Origin: Prorocentrum cordatum
Lineage: Eukaryota > Sar > Dinophyceae > Prorocentrales > Prorocentraceae
DNA: 46,609 nucleotides
Assembly (NCBI GenBank): GCA_963575745.1
Contig: CAUYUJ010019097.1
Location: 141,020 to 187,628 of the forward strand
Direction of reading: 5' to 3'
A program made the position numbers and the translations under genes. The notes under the pieces are model-generated. The model saw nothing but the letters and a program-made list of their open reading frames with translations. It had not been told where the DNA came from and made no database searches. Positions 18,535-29,924 of this stretch are shown here, one piece after another. Positions within the stretch are counted from its first letter, which is position 1. Each line of letters begins with the position of its first letter.

Positions 18535-19460
18535 CTCGGAACACCTCTTACACGTTTCTTGGCCCCGTGAAAAACTCCACCGAAAACCCCGCTGGCCACG
18601 TTCGCATGGCGCCGCCGCACCCGTGCCGGCATACCACTCACACGTTTCGTGGCCCCCATATGGAGCTCCACCTGAGGCCCCAATGACAACGCACGCACGG
18701 CATCACCGCGCCCATGTCGGCGCACCCCTCGAACGTTCCGTGGCCCCAGAGGGAGCTCCAACCAAGGCCCAAATGCTAGGATTAACACGGCGCCGTCGCA
18801 ACCAGTTCGGCGCACCCTCACAAGGTTCCTGGTCCCATGGGGAGATCCACCTAAGGCGCCAATGGAAGCGCGCGCATGGCATCGCCGCGCGAATGTATGC
18901 ATAATGCGCTTCGTGGCCCCATAGTGAGCTCCACCTAAGGCCCCGCTGGCAACGCCCGCATGGCCCCACCGCACAAATGTCAGAACACCCCTCGCACGCT
19001 TCCTGATTCCATCGGGAGCTCCACCCAAGACCCCAGTGGCTGCCTTTGCATGCCTGAACCTAAGGCCCCAATGGCCGCGTTCGCATGCCTTCCCCACACC
19101 GTTTCGGCAAACGTTTCGTGGTCCCATACGGAGTGCCACTCAAAACCACATCGGATGCGTTCGCGTGCTTGCTCCACACCGTTTCGGCGCACTTCTTGCA
19201 CATTTCGTGGCCCCATAAAAAAAAGCCAACCCGACGGCCCCAATGCCAGGATGCGACTGCCTACTCCGCTCTATGTCTGCGCACCCCTTACCCTTTCGCG
19301 GCCCCAGGACAAGGGGCTCAACCTAAGGACCCAGTGGCACGGTTCGCCCCATCACATCACATTCTTCGTGGCCCCAGGGGGAGTTCCACCAAAGGCTCCA
19401 GAGGCTGCGTTCGCATTGCGCCGCCGAATCCATTTCGGCGCACCCCTCACTTGACGTCGC
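18535..19460 (+). repeat. 90-bp satellite, array 4 (diverged, about ten units)
   Basis: Repeated GGAGCTCCACC, AAGGCCCCA, CGCATGGC, CGGCGCACCCCTC and TTTCGTGGCCCCATA at about 90-base spacing, with several shortened units. Confidence 0.85.
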
Positions 19461-19569
19461 TCGGCCGTCCATTCGCAGAGCATTGTTCGGTTCCGTGCGT
19501 GCAGTTTTGCCCCATGATCCAAGATGCTCCTGGATGGTCCTCGCCGAGAAAAAAGACACACTTTAGGCG
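19461..19569. other. Break between satellite arrays
   Basis: Short non-satellite sequence. Confidence 0.4.
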
Positions 19570-19830
19570 ATGCCAGGTTAACACGTATCGTGGACCAGAA
19601 GGAGCTCCACCAACGGCGCCAGTGGCGGTCAACCCACCGCCCCCATTTCGGCACACCACGAACACGCTTCATTGTCAGATATGGTGGCTCCACATCAGAC
19701 CCTGACTGCACGCATCGCATGGCAGCACCGTCGCAAATCGCCACGCCTCTCACACGTTGCAAGGCCCCATCGGGAGCTCCACCGAAGGCCCCAGCGGACA
19801 GATCGCATGTGTGACCGCGCTCATGTCGGC
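19570..19830 (+). repeat. 90-bp satellite, array 5 (about three diverged units)
   Basis: GGAGCTCCACCAACGGCGCC, GGGAGCTCCACCGAAGGCCC and intervening TTTCGGCACACC blocks match the family. Confidence 0.75.
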
Positions 19831-20329
19831 ACACCCCTGGCACGCCTTCGTGACCCCGTGTGGCGCTCTACGGACCACCCCGCAGCTCGCTGCGCCCCGA
19901 AGCCGCGCCGACAAACGCGCAAATCGACCGTAACGGGTTACATCCAGATGTAACCTGTCACGGCCGGCCTCTGCGACCCCGTCAGCAACGTCATTCCGTC
20001 CTGCCCGCGCAAGCCTTCGACAGTTTCCTAGCCCCCTCCTTTCGAGTCCAACTGCCTTGCGGTACCCACAACTGCATGCATGGTCGGGTCCTTCGCCGTG
20101 CTAGCTGCTGCTCACAGCGCGCTGAAAGCTGCGCCCGTCAATGACGACTCAGCGCGAGGAAGGCAGAGCTTGCACATGCACGTTTCACGTTTTAGATCGT
20201 CCTCGCGTCCTGGAAGTAGAAGTGAGACTTCGGCATGCAACGTCTGCTTGTTCCCCAACCATCCTGTGGTGTTGGATTCTAGATTTGAATCCGCAGAGGC
20301 GTGCTCCAATCCAACCTGGAGGATCTTGG
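19831..20329. other. No recognisable gene
   Basis: About 500 bases of unique sequence separating satellite arrays 5 and 6. Nothing recognised. Confidence 0.4.
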
Positions 20330-21370
20330 CAGCCACGTTCATGTTGGCACATCGCTGACATGTTTCGTGACCCCATAGGGAGCCCCAACGAAAGCCCAAC
20401 CAGCAGGGTTCGCATGGCAGCGCCGCTTCAGTTCGGCACACCCGTCACACGTTTCGCGGCCACGTAGGGAGCTCGAAATAAGATCCCATTGCCAGGTCTG
20501 CATTGCGGCGGATATCATTTCGGCACACCCCTCACGCTTTTCATCACCCATAGGGAGCTCCAACTAAGGCCCCAGTTGCAGCGCCCGCATGGCACCGCCG
20601 CGCCCATTTCGGCATACCGCTCACATGTTTCGTGACCCCATAGGTAGCCACAACTAAGGCCCAGACGCCAGGATTCACATGGCAGCGCCGCTCCATGTTG
20701 GCGCAACCTTCACACGTTCCGTGGTCCCATATGGAGCTCCACCTGAGGCCCCAATGACAGCGCCCGCATTGGCCGCCGCGCCCATGTCGTCTCACCACTC
20801 ACACGCTGCGTGGCCCCAGAGGGAGCTCCAAGCGAGGCCCAACCGCCAGGATTCGCACGGCGGCGCCGTCCCTTTTCGGCACGCCCCTCAAAACGTCTCG
20901 CGGCCCATGATTAGGGAGCTCCCACTGAAGCCCAAATGCCAGGGTCTGCATGGCGGCGCCACCTCGTTTCAGCACACTCCTCCTACGTTTCTTGGCCATA
21001 CGGGAACTCCACCGAAGGCCCCAGGTGTCGGTTCGCAGGGCGGCGCCGCCCCATTTCGGCACACCCCTCACACGTCTCGACGCCCTTCTCAGGGAGCTTC
21101 ACCAAAGGCCCCAGTGGTAGGGTTTCCATGGCAGCGCCGCCTCACTTCGGCACACACGCCAATCGTTGCGTGCCCCCACAGGGAAATCTACGGAAGGCCC
21201 CGGTGGAAGGGTTCGAATGGCAGCGCCGCCCCATCTAGGTACATCCCTCACGCGCTTCGTGGCCCCACAGGGAGCTCCACCAACGGCACCCAGTGCCAGC
21301 GTCGGCATGGCGGCACCTTCTTCGGCACGCTCCTCACACGCTTTCTGGCACCATAGGAAAGCCACCTTTC
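20330..21370 (+). repeat. 90-bp satellite, array 6 (about eleven units)
   Basis: GAGCTCC or close variants begin at 20555, 20645, 20734, 20823, 20916, 21004, 21094, 21183 and 21272, intervals of 88-93. Each unit then has AAGGCCCCA, GCGCCGCCCCATTTCGGCAC and CCCTCACACGTTTCGTGGCC. Confidence 0.9.
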
Positions 21371-21954
21371 TTCGCCCGACCTGCCTTGCGGCACTTCGGC
21401 CTGCATTTGCTTGGGTTCGCCAAGCTAACCTGCTCAACGCGAAGAAACATGATTCTGGCCGTGACCGACCCCGCCCCCCCTCCCCCTCCTCCCCCTGATC
21501 ATGTCACGCCTTGCGCCAACGTCGTCTGGGAATTGGCCATGTCCACGGCATTCCGAAAGCGTTTCCACACGGTCCTGGCGTGAATCGTGACGTGACCGGC
21601 CCCTTCCCCCTTCCGCCCGTCCTGGTCACGCCCGTTATCGCCTTGGGGTACATGAAACGGCGTCTGCGTCTTACAAGGCAAAGAAGTCTGGGAAATCCAG
21701 CTGAGGCGGTTGTTACGCGAGACCTCGCGGCTCCCTGGGAGGCTGCCAAATGCGCAGCTGTTCCCAACTTCGAGGGCTCCCGGGAGTTGCAGCGGAGTAG
21801 CTTGTCACGCAGATCCAGGCGTTCATACAAATAGTCGCCTCACGTGGAGAAGGGGTTGGGCACGTGTCGGGTGTTTTCCAGCGCGGAAAAAGGGAAACCA
21901 AAAGGTACCGATACCCGATGCCGCTGCTCCCCCGACCTTTCCTGGGGTGTGTGT
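21371..21954. other. No recognisable gene
   Basis: Unique sequence apart from GGTACCGATACCCGATGCCG at about 21904, which is roughly the inverse of the end of the repeat at 15372-15475. Confidence 0.4.
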
Positions 21955-22065
21955 TCTGACCAGGACTTCGACGCGAATCCAGCGGTGGCGACCAGGGCCT
22001 CCCCCAGGAGGCTCGATGAAGGGAGAACATGCGAAGAGGGTAGCGCTATAGGTACCCTGTCCTCC
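21955..22065. repeat. Dispersed repeat shared with 15372-15475
   Basis: Contains CTGACCAGGACTTCGACGCG and GAGGGTAGCGCTATAGGTAC. With the inverse copy of its end at 21904 it may be one TIR element of about 160 bp. Confidence 0.6.
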
Positions 22066-22499
22066 TCTGAACGTCGCGGATAGTCTCCAGCGCGGAGGAT
22101 CGGGGTTGGCTTCGCAGCACGGCGGGTCGGCTCTCAGGGGCGTCCAAGAAGGGGGGTGCAGGAGGGGGGCGCACATCATGGCCGGCGGCACGTGCGCGGC
22201 CCAGAGGGGGGCCGGGGACGTGCTGAAATGAGAGGAGGCGCCATGAAATCTGGGGAGGCATCGTGGCCCCGCCATGCTATCCAACTGCCCCTAATCTGGG
22301 TTTCTGAACAAGCGTGGGGGGGGGGGGCCCCCCACGGGGGTCAACCTCGCCTTTTCGTCGCGCCGCGACGGGGGTCGGAGCGTCTTCGGCGCCGCGGTGG
22401 CTGCCCGCGACGGGGGTTCGATGTGGGGCCGTCGGCGGGGGTGACGCCCCCCCGACGCTGATTAAGAAACTCAGAGCAATCATCACCCCCCTCTCTGCC
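22066..22499. other. No recognisable gene
   Basis: G-run-rich sequence with repeated GACGGGGGT words near 22368-22410. No gene recognised. Confidence 0.4.
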
Positions 22500-22735
22500 G
22501 CCCTGAGAGATCTTCTGACCCGGGTCAATCCAGACCCGGGGCAGCAGGAAACCAAAAACCTGCAAGGAAAACAACTGCAACGCAGGTCTTCGCAAAAACC
22601 TGGGTCGGCCCATCTGCGTGGCCGCCTCGCGGCTCGCCCACCCGGGTCAGCCAGAGGTGGTCTCCGCAGGATCCGGCAGGACCCGGTGCCCTGGCCGACC
22701 CCCGTTTGCACGGACCCCCGCCTGCACTGAGCCGC
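22500..22735. repeat. Dispersed repeat B, diverged copy
   Basis: Begins GATCTTCTGACCCGGGTCAA and ends with GACCCCCGTTTGCACGGACC, as in 9836-10042 and 31917-32140, but the middle is diverged. Confidence 0.65.
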
Positions 22736-23274
22736 GGCGCCTCCAAGCTCCACCTCGGCCGCGGACCTGCGAGGGGCCCCCCCCCCCCGGGGCGGCGGCG
22801 GGCCCCAGCGGCAGCGCGGCCGTCCTCGCTGCCCGGGCTGAGGCCCTCCAGGCTCTTCTCGTAGTCCTCGCCGCGGGCCGTGCCTCCCTGCCTCCCTGCC
22901 TGCCTCCCTCCCTCCTCCCTCCTGCTCCCTCCCTCGTCCCTCCCTCCTCCTCCCTCCTTTCCCCCCCCCTCCCTCCCTCCTCCACAATGACACAATAAGA
23001 ATACTACGCTCCTCTCAGCCCCAGTGACGTCCGGGCAATGGTCGGCCCCCCTCCGCGCACGGTTTTCTTTTACACACCGGATTCCCGGGAAGCGGGCTTT
23101 CGCTTGGTTTTTTGTTCGAAATGCTGCTCTCGCTGCAACGCTGGCCTCATTTCCGCGCTTCTGTTCACTCCGAATCGTGCTCCCGCCGCAGCGCTGGCTT
23201 CGTTATCCCCAGCGCCATGCCACGGCATGGTTCTCAGTCCTGCCAAATAGGCCCACAAATATAAAAAAAAAAAA

Positions 23275-23276
<2 letters not shown>
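22736..23276. other. GC-rich spacer with (CCCTCCCT)n and an A run
   Basis: A CCTCCCTGCCTCCCTCC tract occupies about 22880-22985. The stretch ends in a run of about 12 A just before the C homopolymer. No gene. Confidence 0.6.

Positions 23277-23310
<34 letters not shown>
23277..23310. repeat. C34 homopolymer
   Basis: An uninterrupted run of 34 C, preceded by an A run and TG. Frames through it give only poly-Pro or poly-Gly. Confidence 0.9.
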
Positions 23311-23714
23311 ACGAAAACACCATAGGAAGTGATTACACATTCGGCGCCGCCGACTCGTTGATTTTCTGGGCCGCAAAGCCCCCCCCCCACGTTGGGGCGT
23401 CGTCGCGCCATGCTTTGTCAGGTACGCGTTGATCTTCGACACCATGCTGTCTTTGTAATGCTACGCCCTGCTACGACATCCGACTGTGCGAATAGAGAGG
23501 GAACCTACGCCATGGTAAGGGATGGGGGGGAAGGGGAGGACGTCAGATATGACACGGGCACGCCTAGCTTGTCCCTCCCCTCCCCCTCCTCTTCCCACCT
23601 TCCTCTTTCTCTCCTCCCTTCCCCCTTCCTCCCTCCTCTCTCCCGCCCCCCTTCCTGCGCCGCCCTCCTCATCCCAACTCCTCCCTCTGGAAGCGCGGCC
23701 CGCGCTCCAGAGGG
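23311..23714. other. Spacer with (CCCTCC)n
   Basis: No gene recognised; pyrimidine-rich from about 23570 to 23680. Confidence 0.45.
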
Positions 23715-23910
23715 CGCCTCGAAGGAGATCGATGAGGTCGAGGTCGTTCCGCGTGTTCCTGAGGCCCGAAAGCCCTCGAGCGGCCTCGAAAATCTCCAGG
23801 ATGGCCCTCATAGGGCCTCGATCAAGGAGACCGACGAGATTACGGATATCGAGAATATTCAGGAGGGCCTCGACTTTAGATCGAAGAGATCGAGGCCCTC
23901 CTGAGGCGCT
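23715..23910 (-). repeat. Degenerate GATCGAGGCC/GAGGTCGAG repeat
   Basis: Short units of GAGATCGA, CTCGA, GGAGGGCCTCGA recur. The minus-strand translation is rich in Leu, Ile, Asp and Arg (for example LLNILDIRNLVGLL) and can look like a helical repeat protein, but the DNA-level repeat explains it. Confidence 0.5.
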
Positions 23911-25063
23911 GGGAAGCATCGGGTGTCATCCGCAGGTCTCCGTGTCTTGAAAAGCCCCAGGAACCCTTGGCGAGGTACGGAGCTCGGCAGTGCCTGAGGC
24001 ACCCAGGTACGGACCCGACGGGGTGCTTCTGAGGATACGTCGACAAGCAGGCTGCAGCAGCTCTCTCCAGCCCGCCAGCGCACCATCTGGCGACGACGCC
24101 GCGGAGCCGGTCTCAGCCGTTCGGTGACCCCCACCTGAGCACCTTGCGAAGACGTTCAGGAGAGGAAAAAACACACAGACACAATTAATCGTCGATTCCG
24201 AGGAAAATATGCGAAAATATGGGAAGTGGTGGGGAAGACAAAAACCCAGAAAATATGGGAAAATATGGGGAATATTTTTATTTGTGTGTATTTATTTGTG
24301 TGTCCCAGGGCCCCTTCAGACGTGCGCGCCAAACGTGCCGCTGCGTCATGCCGCGACATCCTGACCAGGGTCACGGAGCCGGCGGGCCGGAGCAGGCCGC
24401 CAAGGCCCACAGAGGTCCCCGGTGGCCCTCCGAGCTCCTCCAGGCTCCCCCGGAGCTGCAGGGCCCCCCCCCGAGGCCTGCAAGCATCCCCCATGGCGCC
24501 CCCCCCCCGAGAGGCCCGAAACTGTCCACACGATCTTTGGTAGAACTTCCCCTGCCATTTCAACTTCTTCAGGAGGGCCTCCCTTGCCTTAGTCGCTCAC
24601 CCACAGGCTCTCGCCCGCCTATGCCGAGAGAGCCTCAACAGGCTGGCTGGTTCAGGGGGCCGAACAGACAGAAGCAAACAACTCAGGAAGGGAACGGTAG
24701 GAAGAGTCATCAGGATTCGAAGATATGCGAACGCATTTGCGGGGTTCGCAACCTATCACTGTGCGGGCCCGAATGCGGGGCAAACAAAAAACATGGCAAC
24801 CCATGTGGTCTGACGCGCTGCCGTCAATGACACTATCCAAAACATTGTTGCACACGGCGTCGTCAATTTTCGGTAAACGTGGATGGCCTCACACGCGCGC
24901 GCAACAGGGAGGCGGCGCAGCTCTCGTAATCTCCGAAGGGCTGTCTTGAAGAGCGCTGCAGCAAAGGCGCTCGGTACCGCCACAGACACTTAACCTGTCG
25001 GGCAAGCAGCAACGCTTCGATGTAAAAACGCATCTGCTCAGCAGGGTGCTGACAATAATGATG
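23911..25063. other. About 1.15 kb without a recognisable gene; AT-rich patch at 24165-24305
   Basis: The AT-rich patch holds repeated GGAAAATATG words and ends TTTATTTGTGTGTATTTATT. The remainder is GC-rich and unique, with overlapping uninformative frames. Confidence 0.45.
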
Positions 25064-25231
25064 TACACCCTGCGAAATGCTTAAGAAATCATGGGTTCAG
25101 AAATTCACAGTCTCAGAAATTGAATGTAACCCAGAACTTCTATCAAAATCTTGGGATTTACATTGAAACATTAAGAATAATCGAGACTCTGGACGAAAAC
25201 TTAGGTTTTCTTAAGCATCGCCTAAGGTGTA
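25064..25231. mobile_element. MITE-like TIR element, family T6, copy 1 (168 bp)
   Basis: TACACCCTGCGAAATGCTTA followed by AGAAA at the left pairs with the right end (reverse complement TACACCTTAGGCGATGCTTA followed by AGAAA). The interior is AT-rich. A second copy at 30465-30632 shares AGAAATCATGGGTT, TTGAAACATTA and ATAATCGAGACTCTGG. Confidence 0.85.
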
Positions 25232-25433
25232 TGGCCGCAGAAGAAGATTATGATCGAGGTTCGAATGGAGATGATGTTTAACTTGCTTCAGAGCGGTGAA
25301 CGAACATCGCCTCCGTATTCATCCGACGAGGCTCCCGCTTTCCTGTTTCTGCTCGTTGAACTGAGACATCGACACCATGCTGCGGGTCGTGCCGAGCATG
25401 AAGTCCTCGCGGTCGAGCGCATCAAAGTGAAGA
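25232..25433. other. Short spacer
   Basis: Nothing recognised. Confidence 0.4.
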
Positions 25434-25735
25434 GAGAGGGAGAGGAGCAGGAGGAGGAGGAGGAGGAGAAAGAGCAGGAGGAGGAGGAGGAAGAGGAGGA
25501 TGGCGAGAGGGAGGAGGAGGTGGAGGGGGAGAAGTGGGAGAGGGAGGAGGAGGAGGAGGAGGAGAAGGAGGAGGGAGGACGAGGAGGAGGAGGAGGAGGA
25601 GCGAGATGGCGAGAGGGAGAAGGAGGAGGAGGAGGAAGAGGAGGAGGAGGGGGAGAAGTGGGAGAGAGAGGAGGAGGAGAAGGATGAGGAGGACGAAGAG
25701 GAGGAGGAGGAGGAGGAGGAGGAAAGAAAGGCGGC
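25434..25735. repeat. (GGA)n/(GAA)n microsatellite, about 300 bp
   Basis: Purine-only tract. Glu-rich frames are shadows. Confidence 0.95.
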
Positions 25736-25831
25736 GAGCACGCAGGGGGGACAGCCCTTGCCACTGCCGGCTGGGGACCAAGGGCCTGCTGGCAGACAGA
25801 AGAGGACGAAGCGCAACGGGGGAAGGGTTAG

Positions 25832-26035
25832 GTCGGGCATGACCCCCTACAGGCGGATTTTGGAGGACAAATAAAATCATGGTCAACAAATTTTCACACA
25901 TAATGAACTGATTACTCAACCATATAAGGCAAACTCAAACATAGTAAAGAGTAATGGAAAACTCGACCCCCGACTATTGCCCGACTATTGCTGGAATATA
26001 CTTGAATCTTCTTCCTGTAGAGGGACATGCCCGAC
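25832..26035. mobile_element. MITE-like TIR element, family T4, copy 2 (204 bp)
   Basis: GTCGGGCATGACCCCCTACA at the left pairs with the right end (reverse complement GTCGGGCATGTCCCTCTACA). The AT-rich interior is related to copies at 12769-12918 and 27535-27672. Confidence 0.8.
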
Positions 26036-26044
26036 ATGTCAAGT

Positions 26045-26586
26045 AATTGCCTTCGTCTCTCTGCCTCTGCCTCTTCCTCCCGCCGTCTCTCCCCCTCTCA
26101 TGGTTGCGATTCTCCGTCCTCGCGCCTCAGGGGCGCGCAAACATGGATTAGCGATCCATGGATTTGTCGCACGGTCGCTAAACCCATGGATCGGGGCGGG
26201 GGGGGCTCCCCAAAATGCAACCGGTGCCGCCACGCCAGGCGACGAACAATCCGCGATCTCCCCTAGAAACGGGACCTGTCACTACAGTCAACCCGTAGAG
26301 TAAGGAAGCGCGATAAGGATGCAAGGGCCTTGGACGCCCATTTCGAAGTTTCCCGAGCGGGGCGCGGCGAAAGGTCCCAGGCTGGACCCAGGAGGCAAGG
26401 ATGCAAGGGTACCCTTGGGAGGGATGCCTATCCTTACTCTGCGGGTCGACTGTAATCCACGCCCCATTGATCCATGTTTGCGATCGCCTGAGGTACTTTA
26501 TTGTCTTCGTCCCTCTGCCTCTGCCTCTCCCTCCCGCCCTCTCTCCCCCTCTCTTACGGCGGTTGCGCTTCTCCGTCCCCGTGCCT
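26045..26586. repeat. Direct repeats of about 85 bp flanking a TIR element
   Basis: 26045-26127 and 26500-26586 share ATTG-CTTCGTC-CTCTGCC, CTCCCGCC, CTCTCCCCCTCTC, GGTTGCG and TTCTCCGTCC. The TIR element at 26282-26455 lies between them. Confidence 0.75.
26282..26455. mobile_element. MITE-like element with 25-bp terminal inverted repeats (174 bp)
   Basis: Bases 26282-26306 (CTACAGTCAACCCGTAGAGT, then AAGGA) pair with 26431-26455 at 22 of 25 positions. The interior has two copies of GATGCAAGGG, and a related GATGCAAGGGCCTTGGA occurs at about 29852. Confidence 0.75.
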
Positions 26587-26879
26587 TCCTTTAGTGGTAC
26601 CCTCCCCCCACCCCCTCCCTCCCCCTATTCCTCCCCCCTATCCCTCCCCCTCCCTCCCCCCCCCACCCCTCCCCCTCCCCCCTTCCTCCCCCCCCGCCCC
26701 CCACCTTCCGTTCCCTCTCCCCTCGTCCGCCCCTCCACAACCACCCCCGCACGCATCTCCCCTCTCGACGTGGGCGGCGCCGACGGGGCGGCGCTCCGGC
26801 TGCGGCATCGCCATGGCGGGTACCCAGCTCCTTCCCTCTAGGGCATCCTGCCCCCCCGCCCGCAGCTCGAGGGGAGCGT
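26587..26879. repeat. (CCCCTCC)n pyrimidine tract and spacer
   Basis: CCCCTCCCTCCCCC-type sequence to about 26740, then a short GC-rich spacer. Confidence 0.8.
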
Positions 26880-27330
26880 GCAGGAGGAGGGGGCGTGAGA
26901 GAGAGAGAGAGAGAGGGGACGAGGAGGGAGGGGGAGGAGGCGACGGAGGTAGAACGAGGAGAAGGAGGAGGAGGAGCAGGATGAAGAGGAGGAGGAGGAG
27001 GTGTAGGATGGTGAGTAGAAGCGTGGCGGAGGAGGAGGACGAGAGGAGGAGAGGAATGAAGAGGTGGATGGGGAATACGAGGAGGAGGAGGAGAAGCACG
27101 AAGAGGAGGAGGAGGAGGTATAAGAGGATGTAACACGAGGGGGGAGGGCTCCAGCAGAGTGAAGAGGAGGAAGAGGCAGAGAGAAAGAGAGGGACCAGGA
27201 AGAGACGGTGGACGGCGATGGTATGGTGGGAGGGAGCTGCGGAGGAGGAAGAGGGCAATGGTGACGAGGAGGACGATACTACAGGAGAGGAGGAGAAGGA
27301 GGAGAAGGAGGAGGACAATGATGAATAGTT
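26880..27330. repeat. (GGA)n-rich polypurine region, about 450 bp
   Basis: GGA, GAG and GAA units with unique breaks near 27015 and 27125-27160; (GA)n near 26895-26915. Confidence 0.9.
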
Positions 27331-27534
27331 GGCTTCTTGGTGGTGTTCAGCAAGAAATTGTTCTTGACCGTTGATTGGCGCCCTCTGTGGTATTGTTGCT
27401 CTCCACCGCAACCGACTCCAAGTCATACCTCTGAGGCACCCCCTGCTCAAAGATGTCCCGCCCCGCCCCGAGAGCCAAATCGCACGACAAAACACTGGCG
27501 CGGGGACACCGTCGGATCAGGGTGCTGGCGTTAA
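27331..27534. other. Short spacer
   Basis: Nothing recognised. Confidence 0.4.
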
Positions 27535-27672
27535 CTCGGGCATGTCCCATTACAGGAGGAATATTCAAAAATAGGAAAATAATCGGAGGACGATTGTTCG
27601 ACTATTGTAAACCATTTTAGAATATGTTTGGGGATCTGTCCTCCAAAATCCCCCTGTAGGAGGACGCGTGGG
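27535..27672. mobile_element. MITE-like TIR element, family T4, copy 3
   Basis: CTCGGGCATGTCCCATTACA followed by GGAGGAATATTC pairs with CCAAAATCCCCCTGTAGGAG on the right. The interior is AT-rich (AATAGGAAAATAATCGG). The ends are more diverged than in the other copies, so the boundaries are approximate. Confidence 0.7.
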
Positions 27673-28101
27673 GAAATGCCATGCACACGAACTGGTCTGA
27701 ATCTGAAGAAGAACTGCCTCTGGGTCCGGCCGAGGCCATGGCGCGACCCTCAGACAGTCGGTCGAACAGCAGATCCTGAACCCGGGTCAGCGGAGGGAGG
27801 GGGGGGACGATCTGCTCCCGATCGTCCCAAAACCTGGCTAAGCAAGAGAGCCTAAAATTGCATCGATGAGTCGGATCGGCGATCGAAATGAATCGGATCG
27901 GCCGAAATCGGAAGCAAAGTCGGGAGAAGTCGAATCGGCGGCAATCGGCAGGCTCGAACGCCTCCAGTAAGAAATCGGAACCCAAGTCGGAATCCCAAGT
28001 CGAATCGAGGCGGAATCGGAAGCCATCGAAATAGACTCGAATCGAATCGGAGGAATGGCACGAGCCATGGGTATTGAGCAGGGACCGACCGTCCCGGCAT
28101 T
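27673..28101. repeat. Spacer with AATCGG-rich degenerate repeat (27850-28070)
   Basis: GAATCGG, AAATCGG and AAGTCG words recur about every 10-15 bases. A GAACCCGGGTCAGCGG fragment at about 27779 resembles part of repeat B. Confidence 0.65.
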
Positions 28102-28264
28102 CCTATAGGCCTACCACGGAATGTTCGTAGAACCCCAAAATGTTCTAAGAACAAAAACAGTGTTCTTAGGACATGCTCAAAACAATGTCGGCGGGAACTG
28201 CTCTTGTAACTTTTCGTGCTAACCACAATAGGTTGTTAGAACATGCTCTGGTGGACCTGTAGGC
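28102..28264. mobile_element. MITE-like TIR element (163 bp)
   Basis: CCTATAGGCCTACCACGGAA then TGTTCGTAGAAC at the left pairs imperfectly with the right end (reverse complement GCCTACAGGTCCACCAGAGC then ATGTTCTAAC). The interior is AT-richer and contains TTCTAAGAAC and GTTCTTAGGAC. Single copy in the window. Confidence 0.6.
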
Positions 28265-29020
28265 GAGCCAGGACGCTTCGCCTCTGCTTAAAGGTAAGCC
28301 AGAGGAGACCAGACGGGACCGGCTAATTCCCTGACCATACCGCGGACTCCCGCGACGCGTGCCCCCCAGCCACTGCTCCTGGCACCTCCAGGGGCGCGCT
28401 ATCTGACCGGGACTCCGTCGCGACGGACCCGGCCGCTGCGATGGGGGGGCCGCCCAGGAAACCCACCAGGAGCATCGCTATCGGAAGAGCTGCGTACCCA
28501 GATACCCGACGACGCTTGTCTCTCTCTCTCTCTCTCTCTTATATATATATATATATGGATCTACATCGACCGTATGTCGATACATGCTAGATTCAATTAT
28601 GATTCATGGCGTCGACACCAGAAGTCTCGACCCCTTCCCCAGGACCGGTTGTTCCGCCCGAGTCGTTTTGTTGACGGTCCCGAGGCCTGGCAACAGCCCC
28701 CTGGGGCCGCAAGGAGCGGACCAGAAACAGCGCGAGGGGGTCCAGGAAGACGGGACGCCCCTCCCAGGGCCACAGAACCACTGAGGAGCATCGGCATCGG
28801 TATGTTCCTCTCTTGTGGGCCGTCACGGGGCTTCGCGCCACCGCCCAGCCCCCCGCTCCTGGCGCGGCGGATGCCGCGGCCGCCGTGCCCACGGAAGCGG
28901 CCGCCTCGTGCCGCTGGATGCCCACCACCCGCTCGGGAGCCAGACGGCAGACCAGAAGGTCAAGGGATCGCTGCGCAGATTAAGGCACCTGGGCACCACC
29001 GTGCCCGGCCAAAGTCGTCC
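28265..29020. other. No gene; (CT)n and (AT)n at 28517-28556
   Basis: GC-rich unique sequence with a short (CT)n(TA)n microsatellite. Overlapping frames have no recognised domain. Confidence 0.45.
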
Positions 29021-29340
29021 TGAAGGAGGACAAGGAGGAGGAGGAGGAGGTGGAGGAGCAGGAGGAGGAGAAGTAGGAGGAGGAGGAGGGGGAGGAGGAG
29101 GAGGTGAAGGGGGGGAGGAGAAGGGGGAGGAGGAGGAGGAGAAGGAGGAGGATGAGGAGGAGGAGGAGCAGGAGGAAAACAATCCAGCGTGCACTAGGCT
29201 TGTGGTTTGAAGGAATGCCAGAGCTCCGGAGGACAAGCTCGCGAGCCTCCGCGGGCGCGAGCCCCCGCCCGGCGGAGGAGGAGCAGGGGGATGAGGAGGG
29301 GGAGGGAAAGGAGGAGGAGGAGGAGGAGGAGGAAGAGTGC
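29021..29340. repeat. (GGA)n tracts
   Basis: GGA arrays at about 29027-29180 and 29273-29337, separated by about 90 bases of unique sequence. Confidence 0.9.
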
Positions 29341-29924
29341 GCCCTCCTGGCCGAGGCCACGAGGGTCTGCACACCATCCTCGCCGCCCAAGATGGCACTA
29401 GCTGGGCAGAGTGCTGGTGCTGTGTAGACCCCTTCCGGGGAGAGCAAGTGTACCAAAAAGCGGGGAGCCACAAGGAGCCGCTCAACACAAGACCTGCAAG
29501 CGTGCTGCGAATGACCGTGTTCAAACGGAACGCTGCTTCTGGCACTTACCAGTTAGCGGAAATTCTCGCCCGAACCCGGGCGAACACGCCAGTTGCGAAC
29601 AAAAATGCGACGCCTTGATCTGAGGGGACGCGTGGGTCCACGAGCGCGGGCGTCCTCCCCCACGGGAACACGACCTTTGTACACCGGGCCCCACACACAT
29701 GCTGGTCCGGCACAAGACCGTGGAGAGGGGGTTGTGTACAAAATTGGCCTCCCCTGGGGACGCAACTTTTGCACACCACTGGTCCAGCACAAGGCACGCG
29801 GCGGGGGCGGTGGCCAGACAGTCAACCTGCATAATGAGAGCGGGCGACGAAGATGCAAGGGCCTTGGAGGGCCATGTCGACACGTTGCGCGCGGGGCGCG
29901 GCCAGCGCAAGCAGGCCGCGAAGC
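29341..29924. other. No recognisable gene
   Basis: Unique GC-rich sequence. CGGGCGAACACGCCAG and ACACCGGGCCCCACACAC are present but no coding evidence was found. Confidence 0.4.

Noticed and set aside
23715-23910. Leucine-rich helical-repeat protein on the minus strand
   Set aside because: The amino-acid pattern follows a degenerate GATCGAGG DNA repeat and has no start, domain boundary or flanking coding sequence.
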